Positions 7,380-14,923 are shown, counted from the stretch's first letter. The stretch is 15,515 nt of DNA from DATJQF01 sp035505995 (GCA_035505995.1 DATJQF010000252.1:1-15515); one strand, 5' to 3'. Numbers and translations are program-made. Notes: generated from the letters alone by a model not told the origin.

Positions 7380-7397
7380 TTGTTAAAAAATTAACAA
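7380..7397 (+). promoter_or_regulatory. Rex-type operator, perfect palindrome
   Basis: TTGTTAA-AAAA-TTAACAA is a perfect 7-bp inverted repeat with a 4-nt spacer. It is identical in its arms and spacing to the Rex operator known from clostridia (TTGTTAAnnnnTTAACAA). Rex represses fermentation and redox genes when NAD+ is plentiful and releases DNA when NADH binds. The site begins 2 nt after the -7 element and covers the predicted transcription start, a position that blocks polymerase. The regulated operon encodes an NADH-linked oxidoreductase, which fits the sensor. A CRP/FNR-family regulator with similar half-sites (TTGTnA) is the main alternative; no regulator gene is in the window. Confidence 0.65.
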
Positions 7398-7403
7398 AGC
7401 AAG

Positions 7404-7979
7404 ATGATCACGCTCGGATTGCAAGAAAAGAACACGTTCCTGGAAGCCGTCAATAAAAAGAGCGGAGCCAATGTGCTGGAATGCTACCAGTGCGGGAAAT
7501 GCGTTTCCACGTGCCCGGTATCGGGATATATGGATTTCCCTCCGCGGGAGATCATGCAGATGATCAAACTCGGGCTGAAAGAAGAGTCCTATATGGCCAA
7601 TTCCATGTGGTTTTGCCTGACCTGCTCCGCCTGCAGCGGACGATGCCCCCGGGAGATCGATATCCCTGCCGTAATGGAAGCCATCCGCCACCTCGCGATC
7701 GAAGAGAACTATCATTCCAATAATAAGAAAGTGAAAGAGATCCGCCGGTTCCACGAGATATTCCTTGACATGGTGAAGAGATACGGCAGGAACTATGAAC
7801 TGCGGATGATGGCGGAATTCAATATCCGTACCCGGAACCTGTTCAAGGACATGCATCTTGCCCCCAAAGCTCTGCTGAAAGGAAAAATTACCGTCGGCCA
7901 CGAAAGCACGAAAAGTGCCAAAGCCATTCAGAAAATGTACCGGATGGCCGGCCAACTTGAAAAAAGTAGAAAAGAATAG
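7404..7979 (+). CDS. hdrC: Heterodisulfide reductase subunit C-like protein
   Basis: HdrC is the small ferredoxin-like subunit that carries electrons from HdrA to the catalytic subunit HdrB. This 191-aa protein, of normal family length, has two four-cysteine motifs for [4Fe-4S] clusters. The first is CYQCGKCVSTCP (Cys27, 30, 33, 37) and the second CLTCSACSGRCP (Cys71, 74, 77, 81). The FPPREIMQMIKLGL segment between them (about 45-58) is characteristic of HdrC. There is no signal peptide or membrane helix, so it is cytoplasmic, unlike HdrE-linked membrane systems. The C-terminal third is basic and helical with no cysteines. It is the first gene of a seven-gene operon, directly behind the promoter and the Rex-like palindrome, with hdrB 27 nt downstream. 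Confidence 0.92.
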   Translation: MITLGLQEKNTFLEAVNKKSGANVLECYQCGKCVSTCPVSGYMDFPPREIMQMIKLGLKEESYMANSMWFCLTCSACSGRCPREIDIPAVMEAIRHLAIEENYHSNNKKVKEIRRFHEIFLDMVKRYGRNYELRMMAEFNIRTRNLFKDMHLAPKALLKGKITVGHESTKSAKAIQKMYRMAGQLEKSRKE

Positions 7980-8006
7980 GATTCAGACCAAATTATTATC
8001 CGACTC

Positions 8007-8951
8007 ATGAACAAGCTAACCTATTTCCCGGGCTGTTCGGCACATGGAACCAGCGAAGAGTTTGACCATACGCTGAAACTGGTCATGAAAAAGCTGGACA
8101 CGGAACTGGAAGAGATCCCCGACTGGAATTGCTGCGGGGCCACCTCGGCACATGTGATGACCGAGAATCTTGCCCTGGCGCTGCCCCTCCGCAACCTGGT
8201 GCTGGCCGAGAAGCTGGAAAATAAAACCATGGGGATCGCCTGCGCCTCCTGCTATTCCCGGATGAAAGTGACCAAGAAGGAGATGGATGAGCATCCCGAA
8301 AAAGCACAGCGGATCAACCAGACCATTATCGAGGAAGGGGAATACAAAGGAACCGTCGAGGTCAAATCGATGCTGCAGTATTGTTACGAAGAGATCGGTA
8401 CGGAAAAGATAAAAAGCCTGGTGACAAAGTCGCTGGCCGGCCTGAAGGTCGCCTGTTATTACGGATGCCTGCTCACCCGGCCGAAAAATGTCACAAAGTT
8501 CGATTCGCCGGAATACCCCATGTCGATGGACCGGCTGATGGAAGCCCTCGGCGCCAAAGCGGTGGATTTCGATTACAAAACCGAATGTTGCGGGGCCTCC
8601 TTCTCGATTTCGAATACGGAAGTGGTGCTGGCCCTCAGCGGGAAGATCCTGGAAATGGCAAAGGAGAGCGGTGCCCACCTGATCGTGGTGGCCTGCCCGC
8701 TGTGCCAGTCGAACCTGGATATGCGCCAGCCGGATATTGAAAAAGCGACCGGAGTGAAATACAACCTCCCCGTGATGTACTTTACGCAATTAATGGCACT
8801 GGCATTCGGGTTCCCCGAATCGGAGCTGATGCTGCCCAAGCATATTGTTCCGGTGGGGAATGCGCTATCGAATATCGGCAAGATCGAACCGGTTCCGGAA
8901 AAAGTCAGGAAAACTAAAAAAGCTGTCGAAGCAGAAAGCGAGGTAGAATAA
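8007..8951 (+). CDS. hdrB: Heterodisulfide reductase subunit B-like protein
   Basis: HdrB is the disulfide-cleaving subunit; in the methanogen enzyme it holds two noncubane [4Fe-4S] clusters bound by CCG domains. This 314-aa protein has both domains. The first is exact: Cys10, Cys42-Cys43, Cys79 and Cys82, spaced CX31CCX35CXXC. The second is Cys154, Cys194-Cys195, Cys230 and Cys233, spaced CX39CCX34CXXC, one residue shorter in the second gap than is usual. CCGATSAH and CCGASFSI mark the two sites, so catalytic competence is likely. It lacks a membrane segment. The Lys/Glu-rich C-terminal tail (about 298-314) is extra. The stop overlaps the hdrA start (TAATG), so translation is coupled. The natural disulfide is unknown: methanogens use CoM-S-S-CoB and Desulfovibrio is thought to use DsrC. 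Confidence 0.92.
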   Translation: MNKLTYFPGCSAHGTSEEFDHTLKLVMKKLDTELEEIPDWNCCGATSAHVMTENLALALPLRNLVLAEKLENKTMGIACASCYSRMKVTKKEMDEHPEKAQRINQTIIEEGEYKGTVEVKSMLQYCYEEIGTEKIKSLVTKSLAGLKVACYYGCLLTRPKNVTKFDSPEYPMSMDRLMEALGAKAVDFDYKTECCGASFSISNTEVVLALSGKILEMAKESGAHLIVVACPLCQSNLDMRQPDIEKATGVKYNLPVMYFTQLMALAFGFPESELMLPKHIVPVGNALSNIGKIEPVPEKVRKTKKAVEAESEVE

Positions 8952-10924
8952 TGGCAAGAGTCGGAGTATTCGTTTGTTTTTGCGGCGCAAACATTGCCGA
9001 TTTCGTGGATGTCCCCGCGGTCGTTGCAGAAGCCCGGAAGATCCGGGAGGTCAAATATGCGATCGAATATAAATACATGTGCTCGGATCCCGGGCAGCAA
9101 ATGATCCGGGATGCCATTGCCGAGCACCGCCTCACCTCGATCGTGGTGGCGGCCTGTTCCCCGAGGATGCATGAGAAGACCTTCCGGAAATCATTGTCGG
9201 ATGCCGGGATGAACCCCTACCTGCTGGAGGTGGCCAATATCCGGGAACATTCTTCCTGGGTGCACCAGAAAGATAAGAAAGCCGCCACCGACAAAGCTTG
9301 CGACCTGGTGCGCATGGCGGTGGCCAAATCGATCGCCAACGAGCAGCTCCACGAGATCTCGGTTCCCGTGACCAAGCGGGCCCTGGTGATCGGGGGCGGG
9401 ATCGCCGGCATCCAGGCAGCGCTCGATATCGCGGATGCGCGGATCCCGGTCACGCTGGTGGAAAAGAGTCCTTCTATCGGAGGCAGGATGGCCATGCTGG
9501 ACGAGACGTTCCCGACCCTCGACTGCTCCCAGTGCATCCTGACGCCGAAAATGGTGGATGTGGCTTCTCATCCCTATATCGAACTGATCCCCTATTCGGA
9601 AGTGCTGCAGCTGGACGGATATGTAGGCAATTACAAGGTTAAAATAAAGAAGAAGGCTTCCTATGTGAACTTCAAGGCCTGTACGGGCTGCGGCGCCTGC
9701 TGGCAAAAGTGCCCGGTAAAGGTCCCCAACGAATTCAATATGGGCATCGATAAACGGAAGGCGATCTACACTCCTTTCCCGCAGGCGGTTCCCAACAAGC
9801 CGGTCATTGATGCCGAACACTGCACGTATCTGCTGAAAGGCAAATGCGGGATCTGCGCCAAGGTCTGCGAAAAAGGCGCTATCGATTATACCATGAAAGA
9901 TGAGGTCATCGAACGGGAGATCGGCGCCGTAGTGGTCGCCACCGGGTATGATCTCTGGGACCCCAAGCCCTATGAGGAATACGGGGTTGGAAGATTCAAG
10001 GATATTGTGACTTCCCTGGAATTCGAGCGGATGGTTTCGGCCAACGGCCCGACCGGTGGCGTGCCTATCCGTCCGTCCGACGGCAAGGTGCCGAAGAATG
10101 TCGTGTTCATCAAATGCATCGGGTCGCGCGACGAAGCCAAAGGCATCGAATACTGCTCGAAGATCTGCTGCATGTACACGGCCAAGCACGCCATCCTGCT
10201 GCATCATAAGGTCCATGATTCCCATGCCTACGTATTTTACATGGACATCCGTGCCGCGGGGAAGGGGTATGAAGAGTTCGTGAAGCGGGCACAGGTGGAA
10301 ACGGCCGTCACTTACCTGCGAGGCAGGGTTTCCAAGATCTATAAAAAAGGCGACAAGCTGATGGTCCGCGGGGAAGATGCCCAGATCGGGCAGGTAGTGG
10401 AGATCGAAGCGGATATGGTGGTGCTGGCCACTGCCATCGTTCCGCAGAAGGATAATCCCGACCTGGCGCGTTTGCTGGGGATCTCCTATGATAAATACGG
10501 ATACCTGTCGGAGGCCCATCCAAAGCTTCGGCCCGTCGAAACGGCCAAAGCAGGGATCTTCCTGGCCGGCTGCACGCAGGCCCCCAAGGATATCCCCGAC
10601 ACCGTCGCCCAGGCATCGGCCTGTGCGGCAAAAGTGTGCGGACTGTTCTCCGGGGATACGATTAAAAAAGATCCGATGGTCTCCAAGGTCAACCCGGAAT
10701 TCTGCAGCGGCTGCCAGAACTGCATACAGGTTTGCCCGTACCAGGCGATCGTCACGGAAGACATCCCGCTGGGGCATGGCTCGAAGGAAATGCGCACGGT
10801 AGCCAAGATCAATGAAGGCGTGTGCCAGGGGTGTGGTTCCTGCGTGGCGATCTGCCGCAGCATGGCCATCAGCCTGGCCGGGTTTACCGATCCTCAAATC
10901 ATTAACGAGATAGTAGCAATCTAA
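8951..10924 (+). CDS. hdrA: Heterodisulfide reductase subunit A-like flavoprotein
   Basis: HdrA is the FAD subunit where flavin-based electron bifurcation takes place in characterised complexes. This 657-aa protein is full length for the stand-alone form, with no fused FlxD/MvhD domain. The N-terminal domain carries CFCG (9-12), CSDPGQQM (44-51) and VVAACSPRMHEKTFR (65-79), all typical of HdrA. The dinucleotide fold VIGGGIAG is at 147-154. An inserted ferredoxin region has Cys244, 247, 250, 254 and Cys291, 299, 302, 306. A further cysteine group, CIGSRD to CSKICC (Cys389, 402, 406, 407), matches the HdrA-specific cluster region. The C-terminal ferredoxin domain has Cys585, 588, 591, 595 and Cys625, 628, 631, 635. 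It overlaps hdrB at its start and flxD at its end, both by TAATG, fixing the three proteins in one translational unit. Confidence 0.93.
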   Translation: MARVGVFVCFCGANIADFVDVPAVVAEARKIREVKYAIEYKYMCSDPGQQMIRDAIAEHRLTSIVVAACSPRMHEKTFRKSLSDAGMNPYLLEVANIREHSSWVHQKDKKAATDKACDLVRMAVAKSIANEQLHEISVPVTKRALVIGGGIAGIQAALDIADARIPVTLVEKSPSIGGRMAMLDETFPTLDCSQCILTPKMVDVASHPYIELIPYSEVLQLDGYVGNYKVKIKKKASYVNFKACTGCGACWQKCPVKVPNEFNMGIDKRKAIYTPFPQAVPNKPVIDAEHCTYLLKGKCGICAKVCEKGAIDYTMKDEVIEREIGAVVVATGYDLWDPKPYEEYGVGRFKDIVTSLEFERMVSANGPTGGVPIRPSDGKVPKNVVFIKCIGSRDEAKGIEYCSKICCMYTAKHAILLHHKVHDSHAYVFYMDIRAAGKGYEEFVKRAQVETAVTYLRGRVSKIYKKGDKLMVRGEDAQIGQVVEIEADMVVLATAIVPQKDNPDLARLLGISYDKYGYLSEAHPKLRPVETAKAGIFLAGCTQAPKDIPDTVAQASACAAKVCGLFSGDTIKKDPMVSKVNPEFCSGCQNCIQVCPYQAIVTEDIPLGHGSKEMRTVAKINEGVCQGCGSCVAICRSMAISLAGFTDPQIINEIVAI

Positions 10925-11412
10925 TGGAAGCAGAAGTCAAAACGGCCAAAGTGAACGTTGAAAGTGCGGAAAATCCGGGAATGAAAGCTCCCGAGGACTG
11001 GAAACCGGTCATCATGGGCATCCTCTGCAACTGGTGCTCCTATGCGGGTTCCGATCTCACCGGCACTTCCCGGATCCAGTACCCTCCCAATATCCGGATC
11101 ATCCGGGTGCCCTGTTCTTCGAGGGTGGATCCCTGGTTCATCATCAAATCGCTGCAGACCGCGGCCGACGGGGTCCTGATCTCGGGTTGCCATCCGGGCG
11201 ACTGCCATTATATTTCGGGAAATTATTATGCCCGCCGGCGTTTCCTGGTCACCAAGCAGCTGCTGAATTTCATCGGCTATCATGAGAACCGGGTCCAGTT
11301 CTCCTGGGTTTCGGCTGCGGAAGGACAGAAATTCGCCCAGGTGGTCGCCAAAGTAACGGAGGATATAAAGAAACTTGGGCCCCTGCACCGGTTCAAAAAA
11401 GAAAACTTCTGA
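10924..11412 (+). CDS. flxD: FlxD / MvhD-like electron-transfer protein
   Basis: This protein is of the MvhD family, the [2Fe-2S] subunit that links an electron-donating module to HdrA (hydrogenase in methanogens, Flx here). The 162-aa protein has the family cysteines CNWCSYAGSDLTGTSR (Cys35, Cys38), VPCSSRVDP (Cys64) and GCHPGDCHY (Cys89, Cys94), plus the conserved YYARRR segment (about 101-106). An N-terminal extension of about 25 residues precedes the domain. The start overlaps the hdrA stop in TAATG, and the next gene begins 2 nt after its stop. This placement between hdrA and the other flx genes is what would be expected for the physical link. In related organisms it can be fused to HdrA; here it is separate. 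Confidence 0.92.
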   Translation: MEAEVKTAKVNVESAENPGMKAPEDWKPVIMGILCNWCSYAGSDLTGTSRIQYPPNIRIIRVPCSSRVDPWFIIKSLQTAADGVLISGCHPGDCHYISGNYYARRRFLVTKQLLNFIGYHENRVQFSWVSAAEGQKFAQVVAKVTEDIKKLGPLHRFKKENF

Positions 11413-11414
11413 CA

Positions 11415-12266
11415 ATGGACTATACGACACAAATACAGGAAATCGCCTCGAGACTTTTCGCAGAAGGGAAAATCGACGTATTTGCCGGGTATCGTAAGAA
11501 CTCGTTCGACGATAACCAGGTCCCCTTCCTGGTGACCCGACCGGCTGATACCGGGAAGCTGGTCTTTACCGAGAAATCGGTCTTCAACCTGACGAATTAC
11601 CTGAAGTTCGATCATACGCGGAACAAAAAAGTCGGACTGGTGGTGAAGGGCTGCGACAGCCGGGCGCTGAATCTTTTGCTGACGGAAAAACAGGTTCCCC
11701 GGGAGCGTCTTTATGTGGTAGGGATCTGCTGCGAAGGCGTAGTGGACGAGAACGGGAACAAAGCCCAGAACTGCCTGGAGTGCGTGATGCCCGACCCGGT
11801 GGTGTATGATGAGATGCTCGGAACACCGACCGGTAAAAGGAATTACCAGGTCAATGCCGATGTTCAGGCAACGGCCAACATGAGCCTGGCGGAAAGGGCC
11901 GGCTATTTTGAAAAGATCTTTGAGAGCTGCATCCGCTGCAATGCCTGCCGGCATTCGTGCCCGCTCTGCTATTGCGCCAAATGCTGCATCGACCAGGAGA
12001 CCTCCACCCTGTACAACGGGGCGAACACTCCGTCGGGTGCGGCCCATGCCCTGCTGACCTGGTCGCTGCACCTGGCCGGCCGTTGCGTGGACTGCCGGAA
12101 TTGCGAGAAAGCCTGTCCCAGCCATCTCCCCCTCCACCTGCTGCACAAGCAGAATGAGAAGGTGATCTTTGAGAATTTCCAGGAACACCTGGCGGGCATG
12201 ATCCAGGATGACCGGGGAGCCTTCTACAAATACAGCATGAAAGATCCTGATGACTTTATAATGTAA
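11415..12266 (+). CDS. flxC: FlxC-like iron-sulfur protein
   Basis: A 283-aa cytoplasmic electron-transfer protein with two parts. The N-terminal half resembles the coenzyme F420 hydrogenase/dehydrogenase beta family, with GLVVKGCDSRALNLL (about 74-88), VVGICCEG (101-108) and CLEC (120-123). The C-terminal half is a two-cluster ferredoxin domain, CIRCNACRHSCP (Cys172, 175, 178, 182) and CVDCRNCEKACP (Cys224, 227, 230, 234). Immediately after the first motif comes a dense cysteine stretch, CPLCYCAKCC (Cys182, 185, 187, 190, 191), which could hold a further cluster. By analogy with Desulfovibrio FlxABCD it would relay electrons from the NAD(P)H-oxidising FlxA towards FlxD and HdrA. The flxC label rests on its place next to flxD and on its architecture. 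It lies 2 nt after flxD and 12 nt before flxB. Confidence 0.8.
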   Translation: MDYTTQIQEIASRLFAEGKIDVFAGYRKNSFDDNQVPFLVTRPADTGKLVFTEKSVFNLTNYLKFDHTRNKKVGLVVKGCDSRALNLLLTEKQVPRERLYVVGICCEGVVDENGNKAQNCLECVMPDPVVYDEMLGTPTGKRNYQVNADVQATANMSLAERAGYFEKIFESCIRCNACRHSCPLCYCAKCCIDQETSTLYNGANTPSGAAHALLTWSLHLAGRCVDCRNCEKACPSHLPLHLLHKQNEKVIFENFQEHLAGMIQDDRGAFYKYSMKDPDDFIM

Positions 12267-12278
12267 AGATATTCATCC

Positions 12279-13331
12279 ATGAGCTATTCCCTGTTTGAAA
12301 CGGATCCTGCCGGATTGAAGAAGTTCTACGATACTATTGTCGCCAGGCACGAAACCTATGCCCCGGTGGAAAATCTCGGCAAGTTCGGCTACCGGAGAGT
12401 GAAGAAGGTCGAGGAGTGCGATCCGGATTCACCTATTCCCCTGACCGGCAGCGTGAAACCGTTATTCTTCCCCAAATCCTCGAAAGTGATGAAATTCACC
12501 GAGAACCGCGAAGGGGTAAAAATCGCTGATACGGAAGAAGATCCCCTGGGCGGAAAGCGCGTCATTCTCGGCGTGAAGCATTGCGATGCCAGAGGGCTTC
12601 AGGTGCTCGACCAGGTATACCAATGGGATTATGTTGATAGCGATTACCGGAAAAGAAGGGAAAATACCGTAATTGTTTCCACGCGCTGCGACCAGGCGGG
12701 CATGCATTGCTTCTGCACCTCGCTGGATTATGATGTGGAGAATTCCGATGCCCACGATGTCCGGATCATTAAAGGACAGAACGGGAAGATCTATATCCAG
12801 GCCGTCACGGAAAAAGGGGAGAACTTCCTGAAGGAAACGGATGGCGGGCTTGAAAAGGCGAACGGAAATGCCGGGGAAGAAATCAAAAAGCAATACCAGT
12901 CCTTCGCGGGATCCTTCCGGCTGAAGATGGACTATAAAGAGGTGAACGAAAGGCTGCAGCAGCAGTTTGAATCACCGGCTTTCGAAGAGATCTCGAAATC
13001 CTGCATCAGCTGCAATACCTGCGCCTTCATCTGTCCCACCTGCCATTGCTTCAAGATCTCCGATGAGAAGATCAAGGATACGGGGCTGCGGTACAAGAGC
13101 TATGATTCCTGCAATAATGTTTATTTCACCCTGATGGCGGGCGGGCATAATCCGCGGAACGTCAAATACCGCCGGTGGCGGCAGCGCTCGATGCACAAGT
13201 TCGTTTACTACAAGGAGCGGTTCGGGGTGAACCTTTGCGTGGGGTGCGGAAAATGCGCCATTGCGTGCCCGGTGAACATCAGCATATTTGAAGTGGTGCA
13301 GGCCATCAGCGGAGTGGGCGTTGAACAATAA
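12279..13331 (+). CDS. flxB: FlxB-like iron-sulfur protein (HydB/AsrA type)
   Basis: This 350-aa protein resembles the beta subunit of archaeal sulfhydrogenase (HydB) and subunit A of anaerobic sulfite reductase (AsrA), both of which pair with a flavoprotein like the next gene's product. Motifs in order are KPLFFPKSSKVMKF (about 60-73), GVKHCDARGLQVLD (98-111) and RCDQAGMHCFC (Cys137, 144, 146). Then come CISCNTCAFICPTCHCF (Cys242, 245, 248, 252, 255, 257), the paired aromatic and basic segment KYRRWRQRSMHKFVYYKERFG (296-316), and CVGCGKCAIACPVNI (Cys320, 323, 326, 330). Two [4Fe-4S] clusters are therefore expected. An Asp/Glu/Gly/Lys-rich linker spans about 165-205. The likely job is to accept electrons from FlxA. 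It starts 12 nt after flxC and ends 15 nt before flxA. Confidence 0.85.
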   Translation: MSYSLFETDPAGLKKFYDTIVARHETYAPVENLGKFGYRRVKKVEECDPDSPIPLTGSVKPLFFPKSSKVMKFTENREGVKIADTEEDPLGGKRVILGVKHCDARGLQVLDQVYQWDYVDSDYRKRRENTVIVSTRCDQAGMHCFCTSLDYDVENSDAHDVRIIKGQNGKIYIQAVTEKGENFLKETDGGLEKANGNAGEEIKKQYQSFAGSFRLKMDYKEVNERLQQQFESPAFEEISKSCISCNTCAFICPTCHCFKISDEKIKDTGLRYKSYDSCNNVYFTLMAGGHNPRNVKYRRWRQRSMHKFVYYKERFGVNLCVGCGKCAIACPVNISIFEVVQAISGVGVEQ

Positions 13332-13346
13332 AAACCTTAAGAGATC

Positions 13347-14180
13347 ATGGAACAGCTATTAGTCCCGGCCCTTTGCACGATCGACAAGATCATTGATGAA
13401 ACGCCGGATATCCGGACCTACCGGCTGAAATTCAGGGATCAGGATCTCCTGGACAAATTCGACTGGATGCCCGGACAGTTTGTGGAGTTTTCCGTCCTGG
13501 GAAGGGGAGAGTGCACTTTCTGCATTTCTTCTTCCGCCACCCGCCGGCCCACATTCGATTGCTCGGTAAAAAAGGCGGGGATCGTCACTGCCGATATACA
13601 CAATTTCCTGGATGAAGGCATGGATGTGGGTATCCGCGGTCCGTATGGCAACTGGTTCCCGCTGGGTGACCTGAAAGGGAAGAACCTGCTGTTCGTCGGA
13701 GGAGGCATCGGACTCGCCCCCCTGCGCTCGCTGATCCAGCATTGCATTGATAACCGGAAAGACTATAAGGATTTTACCATTCTTTACGGGGCCCGGACCT
13801 CCAAAGATCTTTGCTACAAAGAGGAGATCAGCGAATGGCGGAGCAATCCGACCCTGAAGGTGATCCTGACCATCGACAAAGCCGAAGAGGAATGGAAGGA
13901 AAATGTCGGCGTGGTACCGAAGATCCTGGAAGAGGTGGTGAAGCCGAACGTAGCCAACACGAAGGTGATCACCTGCGGTCCGCCCATCATGATCAAGTAC
14001 ACGCTCCTTTCTCTTGACAAACTGGGATTTAATCCCAAAGACGTTATCACTACCCTTGAAATGAGGATGCAATGCGGGCTGGGGAAGTGCGGCCGCTGCA
14101 ATATAGGCTCCACCTATGTTTGCAAAGACGGTCCGGTCTTCACGTACGAGCAGATGAAGGGCATGCCCGACGAGTTCTGA
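13347..14180 (+). CDS. flxA: FlxA-like FAD/NAD(P)-binding oxidoreductase (HydG/AsrB type)
   Basis: This protein is the pyridine-nucleotide entry subunit of the Flx module, 277 aa, of the ferredoxin-NADP reductase superfamily like sulfhydrogenase HydG and AsrB. The FAD domain contains MPGQFVEFSV (41-50) and ECTFCISSS (55-63). The NAD(P) domain contains VGGGIGLAPLRSLI (117-130), YGARTSKDLCYKEE (147-160) and TCGPPIMIKYTLLSL (209-223). The C-terminal [2Fe-2S] motif is MQCGLGKCGRC followed by VCKDGPVF, with Cys243, 248, 251 and 259. All ligands needed for NAD(P)H oxidation and onward transfer to FlxB are present. NADH over NADPH is inferred from the characterised Desulfovibrio system and from the Rex-type operator; the sequence alone does not settle it. 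It is the last clearly Flx gene; the next reading frame begins 11 nt on. Confidence 0.9.
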   Translation: MEQLLVPALCTIDKIIDETPDIRTYRLKFRDQDLLDKFDWMPGQFVEFSVLGRGECTFCISSSATRRPTFDCSVKKAGIVTADIHNFLDEGMDVGIRGPYGNWFPLGDLKGKNLLFVGGGIGLAPLRSLIQHCIDNRKDYKDFTILYGARTSKDLCYKEEISEWRSNPTLKVILTIDKAEEEWKENVGVVPKILEEVVKPNVANTKVITCGPPIMIKYTLLSLDKLGFNPKDVITTLEMRMQCGLGKCGRCNIGSTYVCKDGPVFTYEQMKGMPDEF

Positions 14181-14191
14181 TCCTTCAAAAT

Positions 14192-14854
14192 ATGAAAACA
14201 GCGATCCTGATCGGTGCCACGGGTTTGGTGGGTTCAAATGCGCTGCAGCTGCTGCTGGCGGACGACCGGTTTGAGAAAGTCAAAGTCTTTGCCCGTCGCA
14301 GCAAAGGCATTATCCATCCCAAGCTGGAAGAGCACCTGATCGATTTCGACCTGCCGGATCAATGGAAGCACCTGGTGACCGGCGATGTACTGTTTTCCGC
14401 CCTGGGCACAACCCTGAAAAAAGCCGGAGGGAAAAACGCCCAATACCGGGTGGATTTTACCTATCAATATGAATTTGCAAAAGCCGCCTCCGCAAACGGG
14501 GTACCGGTCTATGTGCTGGTTTCCTCCTCGGGAGCCAATGCCGATTCGCTGGTGTTCTACTTAAAGATGAAAGGCGAACTCGACCGGGAAGTTAAAAAGC
14601 TTCCCTTCCGGCATATCCATATCCTGCAACCCGGGCCTCTGGAAGGAGAAAGGGAGGAATCCAGGAAATCGGAAGAGACCGGGATCAGGATCACCCGGTT
14701 TATAACGAATCTGGGCATCTTCAGTGCGTATAAGCCCATTCACGGGAAGATCGTGGCACAGGCCATGATCAATGCCTCGTTTGACACCCGGGCCCAATAT
14801 TCCGTATACAAACTGCTGGAAGTTTTCAGGAGGGCGGAGGATTCCACCACATAG
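14192..14854 (+). CDS. NAD(P)-binding oxidoreductase, TIP30/HTATIP2-like
   Basis: A 220-aa protein with an extended short-chain dehydrogenase (Rossmann) fold. The nucleotide-binding motif GATGLVG is at residues 8-14, FSALGTT at about 68-74 matches the family's second loop, and SSSGAN (111-116) precedes a possible catalytic Tyr123-xxx-Lys127. The pattern, including the HILQPGPLEG segment (143-152), resembles TIP30/HTATIP2-like proteins that are widespread but poorly defined in bacteria. The substrate is unknown. The frame is open upstream into flxA, but the Rossmann start and ATG 14192 fit exactly, 11 nt after the flxA stop. Co-transcription with the flx genes is likely because no terminator or promoter motif separates them. 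A functional tie to the complex is unproven. Confidence 0.82.
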   Translation: MKTAILIGATGLVGSNALQLLLADDRFEKVKVFARRSKGIIHPKLEEHLIDFDLPDQWKHLVTGDVLFSALGTTLKKAGGKNAQYRVDFTYQYEFAKAASANGVPVYVLVSSSGANADSLVFYLKMKGELDREVKKLPFRHIHILQPGPLEGEREESRKSEETGIRITRFITNLGIFSAYKPIHGKIVAQAMINASFDTRAQYSVYKLLEVFRRAEDSTT

Positions 14855-14890
14855 GCACATAGGGCACCTTAGATAAAACCGTTAAATCCT

Positions 14891-14898
14891 TACCTTTG
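14891..14898 (+). promoter_or_regulatory. Bacteroidota -7 promoter element (TACCTTTG)
   Basis: An exact TAnnTTTG match lies 25 nt before the symporter start, in the 69-nt gap after the oxidoreductase gene. Transcription would begin near 14905, giving a leader of about 19 nt. The octamer is identical to the one before exbB. No clear -33 element was found. Confidence 0.5.
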
Positions 14899-14923
14899 TT
14901 AGTGCTTCAATAATTCATTCCGG

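Noticed and set aside
7380..7397. Treating the palindrome as an RNA hairpin or terminator
   Set aside because: The stem is nearly all A/T and weak, lies at the start of the transcript rather than at its end, and has no U-run after it; a protein-binding site fits better.
9191..10897. A 568-codon open frame on the minus strand opposite hdrA
   Set aside because: It is a codon-bias shadow of hdrA: the plus strand encodes a full HdrA with every family motif, and the antisense product shows no domain or plausible start context.
14072..14191. ATG 14072 extending the TIP30-like protein by 40 residues into flxA
   Set aside because: The extension is arginine-rich out-of-frame translation of the FlxA [2Fe-2S] region, while the Rossmann motif begins exactly at ATG 14192.
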